Assembly: GCF_905220975.1 (NCBI RefSeq)
Contig: NZ_CAJNBK010000001.1
Coordinates: 868,001 to 932,000, forward strand
Direction of reading: 5' to 3'
Source: Paraburkholderia haematera
GTDB lineage: Bacteria; Pseudomonadota; Gammaproteobacteria; Burkholderiales; Burkholderiaceae
DNA: 64,000 nt
Shown here: positions 43,491 to 53,431 of the stretch, one piece after another
Numbering within the stretch: the first letter of the stretch is position 1
Layout of the letters: every line of letters starts with the position of its first letter
Made by a program: the position numbers and the translations under genes
Notes under the pieces: model-generated
What the model saw: only the letters and a program-made list of their open reading frames with translations
Told to the model about the DNA's origin: nothing
The model's database searches: none

Positions 43491-44609
43491 TCAGTGCGTG
43501 CCTGAAGCACGCGGATGGGCGAGAAAAAAGCGCAGCATCTCGGCCGCCGCATCGGGGCCGGACGGGTCCGTGAACGAGCCATGCGGACTGCCGCCCGCCC
43601 ATGCGTGGCCCGCGTCATGAATCGACCAGTATTCCGCTTCGACACCATTTGCCGCAACAAGCCGCCGCACCGTGCAACCACGCCGGCCGTTCGCCGTGCC
43701 TGCCGTACCTGCTGGAAGCGACGGCGAGCTGACTGTCGTGATGCCGGCATCGAAGCCCGCCACGAGCGCTGTGGCGTTCGAGGGATGCACGGTCGTGTCC
43801 GCATCGCCATGAAACACAATGAGCGGGCGTTGCGGTTCGACGCGCGAGCGGGTGCGATTTGTTTTGGCGCCCTTCATTGCGGCGAGCGCCGAGGGCAGAT
43901 CCTTCGCGCTTCCGTAGGCGAGGCCGGAATGCACGCAGGCTGCTGCGTACAGGTCAGGCGAAGTCTTCAGCATCACGTCCGCCATTGCGCCGCCCGCTGA
44001 TAGGCCCGCCACATAGACGCGTGCCGGATCGATGCGATAGCGCGCGATCACCTCACGCGTGATGCCCGCGATCAACGACGGCTCGCCCTGGTCGCGCTGC
44101 TGGTCGGTAGGCTTGAACCAGTTCCAGCACGCCGAATGATTGGCAGCCAGCGACTGATTCGGATACACAACCATGAAGCCGAGACGCTCGGCCATTGCGT
44201 TCATGCGCGTGCCGGCCGCGAAGTCGTCGGCGTTTTGCGTGCAGCCGTGCAGCATCACGATTAGCGGCAACGGTTCGTTGTTGTAGACAGCGGGCACGTA
44301 GAGCTTGTATTGGCGTTGGCCCGCGCTGTTGCTGAAAGTGTGAGTGCTGAAGGTGCCGGGCGTGTCGGCGTCGAAAGTACGCTCGGCAGGGGCGTGCGGT
44401 GTGGTGGTGCGTGATTGCGCCTGCGTCCACGCTTGTGCCCATTCGTTGATGTTCTGCGGCGTGTGCGGCGTTTGCGGGGTTTGCGTATGACCCGCTTCAG
44501 CCGCACCGCGCGCGAGCGCGCGTTGAACCGCCGCGGTCGCTTCCTTCGGCCCTTTTGTGCGCAGCAGGTGGAAGGCTTCTTTCATCGACTTCAGGAAATC
44601 TTCATTCAT
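43491..44609 (-). CDS. PHB depolymerase family esterase (LpqC-type)
   Basis: The protein has 372 aa from ATG 44609; an upstream start adds 22 unlikely residues. After a polar N-terminal region, the alpha/beta hydrolase starts near residue 105. It shows oxyanion H-G-C-T-Q, nucleophile G-L-S-A-G-G, acid H-G-D-A-D-T-T-V and base D-A-G-H-A-W-A-G-G. No signal peptide is visible, so it may be an intracellular poly-3-hydroxybutyrate or ester hydrolase. Its stop lies 5 bp from the stop of the convergent EAL gene. Confidence 0.88.
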   Translation of the reverse strand: MNEDFLKSMKEAFHLLRTKGPKEATAAVQRALARGAAEAGHTQTPQTPHTPQNINEWAQAWTQAQSRTTTPHAPAERTFDADTPGTFSTHTFSNSAGQRQYKLYVPAVYNNEPLPLIVMLHGCTQNADDFAAGTRMNAMAERLGFMVVYPNQSLAANHSACWNWFKPTDQQRDQGEPSLIAGITREVIARYRIDPARVYVAGLSAGGAMADVMLKTSPDLYAAACVHSGLAYGSAKDLPSALAAMKGAKTNRTRSRVEPQRPLIVFHGDADTTVHPSNATALVAGFDAGITTVSSPSLPAGTAGTANGRRGCTVRRLVAANGVEAEYWSIHDAGHAWAGGSPHGSFTDPSGPDAAAEMLRFFLAHPRASGTH

Positions 44610-44723
44610 TTTCAAGGTCGTGGGCTGCTGCGTTAACCTGCATTGGGCGTGGCTGGGCCAGGCGACGAGCTTCATGGGCTCGACCGCGTGTTGGACTGCA
44701 CGGATCAGCCATGCCGGCCGCGC

Positions 44724-45149
44724 CTACCTGATGCGGCCGGCGAGCGCTGCCTTGACCGCGGGCGAGGCGTGAAATGCGCCAAGCACCACCACCGATGCGA
44801 TGGTGGCTGCCGCGAGTTCCGGCGGCACATCGGCTGCGATGCTGGCGAGGCCGAGCACATGAATGTCCAGCCGCTCGTTCGCGGCTTGAGCGGCTTCGAG
44901 GTCCTGCTTTGAGAAATGTTGCAAGCCGAGCACCATCGCACGCCGCGTCACCGTTTCCGTGACGACCTGCGCGTGTACGGCGAGCTGGTTGCGGATCGCC
45001 GTACGGATCAGATCGGTGCGGTTCGAGTAAAAACCTTCTTCGACGAGTAAGTCGATCTGGCCGAGGTCGACCGGGCCGAGATTGATGGTGATTTTTTCGG
45101 TCTCGCCGCCTTTGGGGCGCGAGGTGTCCATGAGTTTGAGCTTGGCCAT
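44724..45149 (-). CDS. CopG/RHH-family DNA-binding protein
   Basis: The protein has 141 aa. A ribbon-helix-helix domain spans residues 18-55 (K-I-T-I-N-L-G-P-V-D, then S-N-R-T-D-L-I-R-T-A-I-R). The C-terminal half is Ala-rich and helical, with no catalytic toxin features. It could be a stand-alone repressor. No toxin gene is adjacent, so an antitoxin role is not supported. A 14-bp perfect palindrome 49 bp upstream (45198-45211) is a plausible binding site. Confidence 0.8.
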   Translation of the reverse strand: MAKLKLMDTSRPKGGETEKITINLGPVDLGQIDLLVEEGFYSNRTDLIRTAIRNQLAVHAQVVTETVTRRAMVLGLQHFSKQDLEAAQAANERLDIHVLGLASIAADVPPELAAATIASVVVLGAFHASPAVKAALAGRIR

Positions 45150-45197
45150 TTATGTCGCGTGTGACGTTCGTTTAGCATCCGAGCGCCATCCATATAA

Positions 45198-45211
45198 CAT
45201 CCAATTGGATG
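45198..45211. promoter_or_regulatory. 14-bp perfect palindrome, candidate operator
   Basis: CATCCAATTGGATG lies upstream of the CopG-type gene. Further CATCC half-sites occur at 45177 and 45187. Ribbon-helix-helix proteins often bind such clustered half-sites, so autoregulation is inferred. Confidence 0.45.
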
Positions 45212-45377
45212 GTTATACGCGTCTGGTATGGGTGGCGTCAATGGGGAAATTGAGGGCCGGTAGAGGTCTTTGGACAGTGGCCGTGCCGCAGCTTTCGATG
45301 CACGTGGCGACCGTTTTTAGTTAGCCGCTCGTCGAACGGGAGAGATCCCCTGGCGACAAATACGGTCCTGGATGGCC

Positions 45378-45401
45378 AAACAGCCGCTTTAGCGGCTGTT
45401 T
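45378..45401. terminator. Hairpin downstream of rng
   Basis: A perfect 11-bp inverted repeat (AAACAGCCGCT and AGCGGCTGTTT) with a 2-nt loop lies 80 bp past the rng stop. The stem ends in A/T runs on both strands, so it could work in either direction. Confidence 0.65.
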
Positions 45402-45481
45402 TCATTTGGAGAATAAATTTAGGATGTCATACATTTGTTACATCGACGAAACGGGCTGTGCCACTCCGATCCCCCAGCCAA

Positions 45482-46951
45482 CTACATCAGCACAATATCG
45501 TACTGTTCCTGGCTCAAATTCGACTCCACCTGCAACGACACCGGCTTGCCGATGAAATCGATCAACATCGCCAGATGCTGTGACTCTTCCTCAAGAAACA
45601 GATCGATCACTTGCTGCGACGCCACCACGCGAAACTCGCGCGGATTGAATTGCCGCGATTCGCGCAGAATCTCGCGCAGCACGTCATAGCACACCGTACG
45701 CGGCGTCTTGACCTGCCCCTTGCCCTGACACACCGGGCAAGGCTCGCACAACACATGCGCCAAGGATTCGCGCGTGCGCTTGCGCGTCATCTCCACGAGC
45801 CCAAGCTGCGAGAAACCATTCACCGTCACGCGTGTGCGATCGCGCGACAGCGCCTTCTTCAACTCGCCGAGTACCTGATCGCGATGCTCGACGTTTTCCA
45901 TGTCGATGAAGTCGATGATGATCACGCCGCCCAGATTGCGCAGCCGCAGTTGCCGCGCGATCGTGTGCGCGGCTTCGAGGTTGGTCTTGAAGATCGTATC
46001 GTCGAAGTTGCGCGCCCCGACGTAGCCGCCGGTGTTCACGTCGATCGTAGTCATCGCTTCGGTTTGATCGATCACCAGATACCCGCCCGACTTCAGATCG
46101 ACCCGGCGTGACAACGCGCGCTGGATTTCCGCCTCGATGTTGTACAGATCGAAGAGAGGCCGCTCGCCAGTGTAGTGATGCAGCTTCGACGACACCGCCG
46201 GCGTGAACTCCGCCGCGAAGTCGGCGAGCATCTGATAGGTCTCGCGGGAGTCGACCTGAATGCGCGAGGTCCCGTCATTCACAAAATCGCGCAGCACACG
46301 TTGCGAGAGATTCAGGTCCTGATACAGCAGGCTGGTCGGCGGCATGCGCTGACCTTGCGAAATGATGGTTGCCCACGTCTTGCGCAGATACGCGACGTCT
46401 GAGGCCAACTCTTCGCTGGTCGCGTCTTCTGCGATGGTGCGTACGATATAGCCGCCTTTTTCGTCGGCGGGCAACACGGCGGTCAAACGCGCTCGCACGG
46501 CTTCGCGTTCGGCTTCGCTTTCGATCTTCTGCGAGATGCCGATGTGCGGCTCCTGCGGCAGATACACAAGCGTGCGCCCGGCGATACTCACTTGCGTGGA
46601 GAGCCTCGCGCCCTTGGTGCCGATGGGATCCTTCACGACCTGAACCATCAGCGTCTGACCTTCGAACACGATCTTCTCGATCGGCTGATGCGGTGTCTGA
46701 TGCTGCGGTTCACCGGCAATGCGCGGATGCCAGATATCCGCTACGTGCAGGAACGCGGCGCGTTCGAGACCGATGTCGATGAAGGCGGATTGCATGCCCG
46801 GCAACACGCGGACGACTTTGCCGAGATAGACATTGCCGACGCGTCCCCGCGACAGCGTTCGTTCGACGTGAAGTTCCTGGACGGCGCCTTGCTGGACGAG
46901 CGCGACTCGCGTTTCCTGCGGCGTGACATTGATCAGGATTTCTTCATTCAT
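45482..46951 (-). CDS. rng: Ribonuclease G
   Basis: The protein has 489 aa, the normal size for RNase G without the RNase E scaffold tail. An S1 RNA-binding segment lies near residues 35-100 (G-N-V-Y-L-G-K-V; S-A-F-I-D-I-G). The catalytic domain has T-I-D-V-N-T-G and I-I-I-D-F-I-D-M metal-binding aspartates and a C-P-V-C-Q-G zinc-link. It is an endonuclease in 16S rRNA 5' maturation and mRNA decay. It is last gene of the yebC-to-rng block and starts 9 bp after maf. Confidence 0.96.
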   Translation of the reverse strand: MNEEILINVTPQETRVALVQQGAVQELHVERTLSRGRVGNVYLGKVVRVLPGMQSAFIDIGLERAAFLHVADIWHPRIAGEPQHQTPHQPIEKIVFEGQTLMVQVVKDPIGTKGARLSTQVSIAGRTLVYLPQEPHIGISQKIESEAEREAVRARLTAVLPADEKGGYIVRTIAEDATSEELASDVAYLRKTWATIISQGQRMPPTSLLYQDLNLSQRVLRDFVNDGTSRIQVDSRETYQMLADFAAEFTPAVSSKLHHYTGERPLFDLYNIEAEIQRALSRRVDLKSGGYLVIDQTEAMTTIDVNTGGYVGARNFDDTIFKTNLEAAHTIARQLRLRNLGGVIIIDFIDMENVEHRDQVLGELKKALSRDRTRVTVNGFSQLGLVEMTRKRTRESLAHVLCEPCPVCQGKGQVKTPRTVCYDVLREILRESRQFNPREFRVVASQQVIDLFLEEESQHLAMLIDFIGKPVSLQVESNLSQEQYDIVLM

Positions 46952-46960
46952 GGTGTTGTT

Positions 46961-47590
46961 TTAGAAGTCGATGCGCGCTGCACGCAGAAGGGCAGCTGTT
47001 TCAAAAAGCGGCAAACCCATGATACCCGAATAGGACCCATCGATATGCTCGATAAACTCCGCGGCACGTCCCTGCACGCCATACGCGCCTGCTTTGCCGA
47101 GCGGCTCGCCGCTAGCGGCATAGCGGCGCACGGCATCCGCTTGCAGTGCAGCAAAACGCACGGTCGATACCGATAGCGCGGCAGGCAGCAACGTGCCTTC
47201 TGCGTCAACCACCGCGACGGCCGTCAGCACTTCGTGATCGCGGCCCGCGAGGCGCGTGAGCATCGCGACGGCATCGTCGGCGTCGACGGGCTTGCCGAGG
47301 ATTGCGTCGTCGATCGTGACGGTTGTGTCGGCAACCAGGATTGGCCGCGCGGCATGCCCGCCGGCTACCAGACGCGCCCGCGCAGCGTGCGCCTTGGCGA
47401 CGCACACGCGCTGCACATAATCGCGCGCGTGCTCGCCGGGTAGCTCGGCTTCGAGCGCCTCGGCATCTTCATCGGGACGCGGCAGAAGCAATTCGAAACG
47501 CACGCCGAGCTGTTGCAGCAGTTCCTGGCGGCGTGGGCTCTGGGAAGCGAGGTAGACGAATGGATGCGGCGAAGCGGCGGGCGTTGGCAT
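46961..47590 (-). CDS. maf: Maf-family nucleotide pyrophosphatase
   Basis: The protein has 209 aa. The signature begins [12 protein letters not shown], followed by V-A-D-T-T-V and L-G-K-P and the C-terminal [11 protein letters not shown]. These cytoplasmic enzymes hydrolyse dTTP/UTP or modified nucleotides (YhdE group). It lies directly upstream of rng in the same transcript, as is usual in proteobacteria. Confidence 0.95.
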   Translation of the reverse strand: MPTPAASPHPFVYLASQSPRRQELLQQLGVRFELLLPRPDEDAEALEAELPGEHARDYVQRVCVAKAHAARARLVAGGHAARPILVADTTVTIDDAILGKPVDADDAVAMLTRLAGRDHEVLTAVAVVDAEGTLLPAALSVSTVRFAALQADAVRRYAASGEPLGKAGAYGVQGRAAEFIEHIDGSYSGIMGLPLFETAALLRAARIDF

Positions 47591-47789
47591 GAACAGGTCT
47601 CGATGATGCGGGTGGCGTCAATGCGCGAGAAGCGCGCGATGAGCATTGTCAGTCAAGCGACGATCGGCGTGTCAAAGGAGATGACGAAAAACGCATCGAT
47701 AGGCGCGTCGATAAACGTGCTGGTCAGCGCGCCAATTGGCGCCAGGCAACGAGGCCAGAATCACGCGATCTGCTCGCCGCCTCGTTCGC

Positions 47790-48260
47790 TCACACGCGGT
47801 GATAGGGGTGATTTTGCGTGATGGTCCACGCGCGGTAAAGCTGTTCGGCGAGCAGCACGCGGACCATGGCGTGCGGCAGCGTCAGACTGGAGACACGCAA
47901 CAGCATATCGGCACGTGCTTTCAGATCGGGATCGAGCCCGTCGGCGCCGCCGATCAGAAACGCCACGTCGCGGCCGTCCTGCTGCCAGCCGGGCAGGGCG
48001 CCGGCGAGCTGCATCGTGGTCCAATCCTTGCCGCGCTCATCGAGCGCGACAATGCGCGCGTTCTTCGGCAGCGCGGCTTCGATTTTCTGCCGCTCGGCCG
48101 CCATCACGCTTTCGGCCGGCCGACCTGACGAACGCTGCTCCGGTTTGATTTCGCGCAGCTCGATGCGCAGCTCTGGCGGCATGCGCTTCGCGTATTCGTC
48201 GAAGCCGGTGGCGATCCAGTCCGGCATCTTGTGGCCGACGGCGAGAATGTGCAGTTTCAT
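47790..48260 (-). CDS. rlmH: 23S rRNA (pseudouridine1915-N3)-methyltransferase
   Basis: The protein has 156 aa from ATG 48260, the conserved M-K-L-H-I-L-A-V-G start. The SPOUT-fold SAM-binding parts are F-L-I-G-G-A-D-G and the C-terminal [13 protein letters not shown]. It methylates pseudouridine 1915 of 23S rRNA in 70S ribosomes. It lies 81 bp downstream of rsfS, another ribosome factor; 199 bp separate it from maf. Confidence 0.96.
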   Translation of the reverse strand: MKLHILAVGHKMPDWIATGFDEYAKRMPPELRIELREIKPEQRSSGRPAESVMAAERQKIEAALPKNARIVALDERGKDWTTMQLAGALPGWQQDGRDVAFLIGGADGLDPDLKARADMLLRVSSLTLPHAMVRVLLAEQLYRAWTITQNHPYHRV

Positions 48261-48341
48261 GACGGACGTAATCGCGGATGGCAATCGCTGACCTAAGCGC
48301 AGAACCTGCGCGCAGGCTTAAGCGGTTTGCCAGCCAGGTGC

Positions 48342-48800
48342 TTACTTGCGGCGTGCCGCCGTTTTGCGTGCGGGCTTTTTGGCAACCGGCGCTTCGTCCT
48401 CTTCGTCCTCGTCGTCGAGCGGCTCGCTTGCGCTGGCGCCGCCAAACGGATTCGGCGTCGACAGCTTGATGCGCACCGGCTTGTCGCCCCAGATTTCTTC
48501 GAGGTTGTAGTACTGGCGCAGTGCCGGTTGCAGGATGTGCACGATCGCGTCGCCGCAATCGACCAGCACCCATTCGCCGATGTCCTCACCTTCGGTGCTG
48601 ATGATGTCGCCGCCGTTTTCCTTGACGCTCTCGCGCACGCTCGAAGCGAGCGCCTTGGTCTGGCGGTTCGAGGTGCCGGAGGCGACGATCACGCGATCGA
48701 ACAGCGCGGTCAGGTGGCTGGTGTTGAACACCTTGATGTCTTGCGCTTTGACGTCTTCGAGAGCGTCGACGATCACGCGTTGCAGTTTGCGAATATCCAT
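48342..48800 (-). CDS. rsfS: Ribosomal silencing factor RsfS
   Basis: The protein has 152 aa from ATG 48800 (M-D-I-R-K-L-Q-R); a longer frame reaches into nadD and is not family-like. The YbeB core shows A-L-E-D-V-K-A-Q-D-I and D-C-G-D-A-I-V-H-I, with Y-Y-N-L-E-E-I-W-G-D near residue 105. RsfS binds L14 and blocks subunit joining under starvation. An acidic then Lys/Arg-rich C-terminal tail (about 30 residues) is extra. It starts 4 bp after the nadD stop. Confidence 0.95.
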   Translation of the reverse strand: MDIRKLQRVIVDALEDVKAQDIKVFNTSHLTALFDRVIVASGTSNRQTKALASSVRESVKENGGDIISTEGEDIGEWVLVDCGDAIVHILQPALRQYYNLEEIWGDKPVRIKLSTPNPFGGASASEPLDDEDEEDEAPVAKKPARKTAARRK

Positions 48801-48804
48801 GGGG

Positions 48805-49545
48805 TTACCGGTGGTACAGATGATGTTGAAGAATATAGTCCCACACCGCAGTGGGGACATGGCTCGCCGCCTGGTCTTGCTGTTCGCCGCCCACGTGGGC
48901 AAGCCGCTGGGTCACCTGTTCACGCAGATGCGCACGAATGTCGGTGGCCGAGACGTTGAACGCAAGCGTCGTATCGATCAGCAAGTGGCCGCAGGGGGTC
49001 GCTTGCAGAACGTCGGCGCGGGCACGGCGCGCGTCGATTTCCTGGGTGACCACGGGTGGAATCGACGCGAGGTCGAAACCGGGGCGCGTGGCCGCGCAGA
49101 TGTGAGCGAAGTCGAACAGGCGCCGCCAGTCGCGCCATGTGTCGAGATGCACCAGTTGATCCGCGCCGATCAGAAGCGCAATCGACGCATTCTGGCCTTC
49201 GCGTTCACGCCACACCTGCAGCGTGTTGATCGTGTATGTCGGACCGTCGTGTTCGATCTCGTCGGTCGCCACCCGCACAGTCACGCCCGGCAGTACCAAC
49301 GCGCTGGCGGCGGCGCGGGTCATCGCCAGCCTGTGTTGCGCGGCTGACACGTCCGTTTTCTGCCAAGGCTGGCCGGCTGGCAGGAGCACCAGCTCGGTCA
49401 GGTTCAGCACGTCGGCGAAACGCCGCGCGAGCGCGAGGTGGCCGTCGTGGATCGGATCGAAAGTGCCGCCGAGCAGTCCGATCCGGCGAGGCAGGGCGAC
49501 AGGATGAGCGTTCGGCTTCAGGTGAAGATCCTTTGTCGTGGTCAC
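48805..49545 (-). CDS. nadD: Nicotinate-nucleotide adenylyltransferase
   Basis: The protein has 246 aa. The nucleotidyltransferase motif is [15 protein letters not shown] (residues 23-37), and the second motif V-S-A-T-D-I-R lies near residue 205. It converts nicotinate mononucleotide and ATP to deamido-NAD. The N-terminal 20 residues precede the fold and may be partly untranslated. It sits between hemF and rsfS in a tight operon. Confidence 0.95.
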   Translation of the reverse strand: MTTTKDLHLKPNAHPVALPRRIGLLGGTFDPIHDGHLALARRFADVLNLTELVLLPAGQPWQKTDVSAAQHRLAMTRAAASALVLPGVTVRVATDEIEHDGPTYTINTLQVWREREGQNASIALLIGADQLVHLDTWRDWRRLFDFAHICAATRPGFDLASIPPVVTQEIDARRARADVLQATPCGHLLIDTTLAFNVSATDIRAHLREQVTQRLAHVGGEQQDQAASHVPTAVWDYILQHHLYHR

Positions 49546-49571
49546 GTGGTGTGCGGTGCGGGCCTAAAGCC

Positions 49572-50495
49572 TCACACCCACTCGCGCGGCACGAGAAAAT
49601 CGCTGTAAAGGCGCGCTTCCGGCGTGCCGGGTTCGGGCTGCCAGTCGTAGCGCCATTTCACCACAGGCGGCATCGACATCAGAATCGATTCGGTGCGTCC
49701 GCCGCTCTGCAACCCAAACAGTGTGCCACGGTCGAAGACCAGATTGAACTCGACGTAGCGGCCGCGCCGGTATGCCTGGAAGTCACGCTCGGCTTCGCCG
49801 TACGGAATGTTGCGGCGCTTTTCGATGATCGGCAGGTACGCTTTGAGGAATCCCTCGCCAACGCTTTTCAGCATCGCGAACGATTGATCGAAGCCCGGCG
49901 CCGAGAAATCGTCGAAGAAAATTCCGCCGATGCCACGCGGTTCATTGCGGTGCTTGAGGAAAAAGTACTCGTCGCACCAGCGCTTGAAACTCGGGTAGAG
50001 GTCCGCACCGTAAGGCTGTAACGCGTCGCGGCACACACGATGAAAATGCTGCGCGTCTTCTTCGTAGCCGTAGTACGGCGTCAGATCCATGCCGCCGCCG
50101 AACCAGAACACGGGCTCTTCGCCGGCCTTGGTCGCAATCAGCAGACGCACGTTCATATGCACCGTCGGGCAGTGCGGATTGTGCGGGTGCAGCACGAGCG
50201 AGACGCCCATGGCTTCGAAACCACGGCCGGCCAATTGCGGGCGCGCGGCGCTCGCCGAACCCGGCAAGGCGTCGCCGGCTACGTCCGAGAAGCCGACGCC
50301 GGCCCGTTCGAAGAAATTGCCGCCTTCCAGAATCCGCGTGCAGCCGCCGCCGCGCAGCTTTTCGCCGGGGGCGCGCTGCCACGAGTCGGTCGCGAACGGC
50401 TTACCGTCGAACGCGCCGAGCGTGTCCGCGATATGCGTTTGCAGGCCTTGCAGCCAGCTGCGCACGGCCTGTGCGTCGTAGCTCGAATCGGTCAT
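49572..50495 (-). CDS. hemF: Oxygen-dependent coproporphyrinogen III oxidase
   Basis: The protein has 307 aa, the usual length. Motifs include [19 protein letters not shown] and [11 protein letters not shown]. It decarboxylates coproporphyrinogen III to protoporphyrinogen IX in heme synthesis and uses O2, which fits an aerobic organism. It lies 26 bp upstream of nadD. Confidence 0.97.
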   Translation of the reverse strand: MTDSSYDAQAVRSWLQGLQTHIADTLGAFDGKPFATDSWQRAPGEKLRGGGCTRILEGGNFFERAGVGFSDVAGDALPGSASAARPQLAGRGFEAMGVSLVLHPHNPHCPTVHMNVRLLIATKAGEEPVFWFGGGMDLTPYYGYEEDAQHFHRVCRDALQPYGADLYPSFKRWCDEYFFLKHRNEPRGIGGIFFDDFSAPGFDQSFAMLKSVGEGFLKAYLPIIEKRRNIPYGEAERDFQAYRRGRYVEFNLVFDRGTLFGLQSGGRTESILMSMPPVVKWRYDWQPEPGTPEARLYSDFLVPREWV

Positions 50496-50727
50496 GAATG
50501 CAGATGCTGAGGGCGGTACGCTAGTCGTACCGCGGGTTCTTCGTGAAGGGTGACGGCCGGGCCGTCGTCAGGGTGTTCCTGCGAAGGCGCGGCAGTACGG
50601 TTATTCGCGCCGGGTGAAATGCCGGTCAGCCGGGGCGCGCCCACAGGGTGCGGTGAGTGCCGCAACGGCCGCGAAAACCCGCAGTGTAGCGCCGTTGGCG
50701 CCGCACGCGGGCGAGTGGGGGTGATGC

Positions 50728-52026
50728 TTAGTGCTTGCCGTCGGTCTTGACGTCGTGCTTCCTGTTCAATGCCCGGTAGCCGATGTCGCGGCGATATTGC
50801 ATACCGTCGAACGAGATCTGGTTGATCGTCTCGTACGCGACCGATTGCGCGCTGCGTACCGAATCCGCCAGACCGACCACGCACAACACGCGGCCGCCCG
50901 AGGTGCTCAGCTTGCCGTCCGTCAGCGTAGTGCCGGCGTGGAACGTGACCGAATCCACGGTTTCGGCCGGGATATCGCTGATCCGGTCACCCTTGCGCGG
51001 CGTGTCCGGATAGTTGTAAGCGGCGAGCACCACGCCCAGCGCGGTACGGCGGTCCCATTCGAGTTCGATCGTATCGAGCGTGCCGGCGATTGCCTGCTCG
51101 ACCACCTTCGAGAAGTCGCCTTTCAGGCGCGCCATGATCGGCTGCGTCTCCGGGTCGCCCATCCGGCAGTTGAATTCGAGCGTCTTCGGGTTGCCTTGCG
51201 CGTCGATCATCAGGCCGGCGTACAAAAAGCCGGTGAAGCGGATGCCTTCTTTCTCCATGCCACGCACGGTCGGCTGGATGATTTCGCGCATCACGCGGGC
51301 GTGCAGTTGCGGCGTGACGATCGGCGCGGGCGAGTAGGCGCCCATACCGCCGGTGTTCGGACCCTGGTCCTCGTCGAGCAGACGCTTGTGGTCCTGGCTC
51401 GACGCGAGCGCCAGCACGTGCTTGCCGTCCACCATCACGATGAAGCTGGCTTCTTCGCCGGCGAGGAATTCCTCGATCACGACACGCGCGCCGGCATCGC
51501 CCAGCTTGTTGTCCGACAGCATCATGTCGACTGCGGCGTGCGCTTCTTCCAGCGTTAGCGCCACCACGACGCCCTTGCCGGCGGCGAGGCCATCGGCCTT
51601 GATCACGATCGGCGCGCCCTTGGCGTCCAGATACGCATGCGCGGCGGCGACGTCGGCGAAGGTTTCGTATTCGGCGGTCGGGATCGCATGGCGCTTCATG
51701 AACGCCTTGGCAAAATCTTTCGAGCTTTCGAGCTGCGCGGCTTCCTTGCTCGGCCCGAAAATCTTCAGCCCGCGCGAGCGGAACAGATTGACGATGCCCG
51801 CGGCGAGCGGCCCTTCCGGCCCGACCAGCGTGAAGGCGATCTGTTCTTTCTCGACGAAATCGGCCAGCTCGGCCGGATCGGTGATGTCGATGTTGCGCAG
51901 ACGCTCGTCCTGGGCGGTACCGCCATTGCCGGGAGCAACGTAGACGAGTTGGACCCGCGGCGATTGCGCGAGCTTCCATGCGAGCGCATGTTCGCGACCG
52001 CCGGAACCGACGACGAGTAACTTCAT
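50728..52026 (-). CDS. purD: Phosphoribosylamine-glycine ligase
   Basis: The protein has 432 aa. The N-terminal motif is V-V-G-S-G-G-R-E-H-A-L-A-W-K, and the ATP-grasp core has I-V-I-K-A-D-G-L-A-A-G-K-G-V and G-P-N-T-G-G-M-G-A-Y. Metal and substrate-binding residues lie in F-N-C-R-M-G-D-P-E-T-Q. It performs the second step of purine synthesis. It is transcribed between yebC and hemF, with gaps of about 230 bp on each side. Confidence 0.97.
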   Translation of the reverse strand: MKLLVVGSGGREHALAWKLAQSPRVQLVYVAPGNGGTAQDERLRNIDITDPAELADFVEKEQIAFTLVGPEGPLAAGIVNLFRSRGLKIFGPSKEAAQLESSKDFAKAFMKRHAIPTAEYETFADVAAAHAYLDAKGAPIVIKADGLAAGKGVVVALTLEEAHAAVDMMLSDNKLGDAGARVVIEEFLAGEEASFIVMVDGKHVLALASSQDHKRLLDEDQGPNTGGMGAYSPAPIVTPQLHARVMREIIQPTVRGMEKEGIRFTGFLYAGLMIDAQGNPKTLEFNCRMGDPETQPIMARLKGDFSKVVEQAIAGTLDTIELEWDRRTALGVVLAAYNYPDTPRKGDRISDIPAETVDSVTFHAGTTLTDGKLSTSGGRVLCVVGLADSVRSAQSVAYETINQISFDGMQYRRDIGYRALNRKHDVKTDGKH

Positions 52027-52261
52027 GTGAATCCCCGAGACTTAAAAACCATAAACGGCTGAAGCAGCACGCTCAGCCGTGGAATAACAGCAAGGTTTGC
52101 AATGGGCCCGCAGCCAGGTGGCGGCGCAGGGCACATAGCGAACCCGAGTGGAGGCGGTGTGGAACGACACCAGCCAACGCCCGCTCAGCAGCAACGCGAG
52201 GGCTAGGCGGCGCGGGCGTGGCTCGATGCCAATCCACGCACAAGACACCGCCGGGGCACGC

Positions 52262-52990
52262 TCATTCGTCGGCGATCGCGGCGTTTGTATAGACTTCCTG
52301 CACGTCGTCCAGATTTTCCAGCGCGTCGAGCAGCTTCTGCATTTTCACGGCGTCGTCGCCCGTGAATTCGACTTCCGTCTGAGGTTTCATCGTCACCTCG
52401 GCGAGTTCGGCCTTGAAGCCCGCAGCTTCAAGCGCGGCCTTCACCTTCGGGAAATCGTTCGGCGGGCACAGCACTTCGACACTGCCGTCTTCGTTCGTGA
52501 CGACGTCGTCGGCACCGGCTTCGAGTGCGGCTTCCATCAGCTTGTCTTCCGGCGTGCCGGGCGCGAACAGGAACTGGCCGACGTGATCGAACATGAACGA
52601 CACCGAGCCGTCCGTGCCCATGTTGCCGCCATTCTTCGAGAACGCGTGACGCACGTCCGCCACCGTACGGGTGCGGTTGTCGGTCATCGTGTCCACGATC
52701 ACCGCCGCGCCGCCGATGCCGTAGCCTTCGTAGCGGATTTCTTCGTAGTTTGCACCGTCGACACCGCCCACACCGCGCTGGATCGCACGGTTGACGTTAT
52801 CTTTCGGCATGTTGGCGTCGTACGCCTTTTCGACGGCGAGCCGCAGACGCGGGTTCGAGTCGATGTCGCCGCCACCCATGCGGGCCGCGACCTGAATTTC
52901 CTTGATGAGCCGCGTCCAGACCTTGCCGCGCTTGGCGTCTGCCGCTGCTTTCTTATGCTTGATGTTGGCCCATTTCGAATGACCCGCCAT
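52262..52990 (-). CDS. yebC: YebC/PmpR family DNA-binding regulator
   Basis: The protein has 242 aa from ATG 52990, the family's invariant [14 protein letters not shown] start; a longer frame upstream is ignored. Further motifs are [11 protein letters not shown] and the acidic loop Y-E-G-Y-G-I-G-G. Members act as transcriptional regulators or help ribosomes translate proline stretches; which applies here cannot be told. It is first gene of the conserved block. Confidence 0.95.
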   Translation of the reverse strand: MAGHSKWANIKHKKAAADAKRGKVWTRLIKEIQVAARMGGGDIDSNPRLRLAVEKAYDANMPKDNVNRAIQRGVGGVDGANYEEIRYEGYGIGGAAVIVDTMTDNRTRTVADVRHAFSKNGGNMGTDGSVSFMFDHVGQFLFAPGTPEDKLMEAALEAGADDVVTNEDGSVEVLCPPNDFPKVKAALEAAGFKAELAEVTMKPQTEVEFTGDDAVKMQKLLDALENLDDVQEVYTNAAIADE

Positions 52991-53431
52991 ACTTTTCTCC
53001 GTCGCGCGCGCCAGTGGGGCGCACGCATAGTGCAATTGTCGTTGCGATGTCGGGCGCGCGGCGCTGCTGATTGCGACTTTGCGCCTTGATGTCAAACCGC
53101 TCGGCGCCGGACCGCCCGGTGTCAGACCTGCCTCAGCCTGATCACGCCCGGCCAGACCCGGCTAGCGGGACCGAAGGTCGACAGCGCGGATGGGGGCGGG
53201 GCAGTGCGGTCAGCGGGCGGCACAGTGGCGCCCCAACCGCGCCAGGCCCGGCAAACTCCGCGCAAAGGCGCGATGCGCCGGGTGGCAGTGCAAGTTGAGT
53301 CGCTCTTTGAGCGGATTCGAATTTTATCACGCCGCGCGGGCGCGGCAGAGGGGAGCGTCGCCGGAAACTGCACGAAAATTGGGCGGCGGTGGCGTTTTGC
53401 GCGGGCCGCCGCCGGTTTTCTCAGTCCGCTA
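52991..53431. other. Region between upp and yebC
   Basis: These 441 bp hold the yebC promoter and the 3' flank of upp, with the hairpin at 53382-53413. The rest is GC-rich with no coding pattern that I trust. Confidence 0.4.
53382..53413 (-). terminator. Candidate terminator after upp
   Basis: On the minus strand, an 8-bp GC stem (GGCGGCGG with CCGCCGCC) and 16-nt loop is followed by CAATTTT. It lies about 20 bp past the upp stop. The T-tract is short. Confidence 0.45.

Larger units (their letters stand above)
45150..45481. other. Region between the CopG-type gene and rng
   Basis: These 332 bp contain the CopG palindrome (45198-45211), nearby CATCC repeats, and the hairpin at 45378-45401 downstream of rng. 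No gene is seen. Confidence 0.45.

Noticed and set aside
42376..43602. 408-aa minus-strand frame opposite the PAS/EAL gene
   Set aside because: The plus strand has intact PAS and EAL motifs; the minus-strand frame has only biased composition.
44724..45149. CopG-type protein as antitoxin of a toxin-antitoxin pair
   Set aside because: The adjacent genes are an esterase and RNase G; no small toxin-like frame lies next to it.
45300..45380. Possible tRNA in the gap before rng
   Set aside because: No T-arm consensus (GTTCGAATC type) or cloverleaf could be formed; only the terminator-like hairpin is clear.
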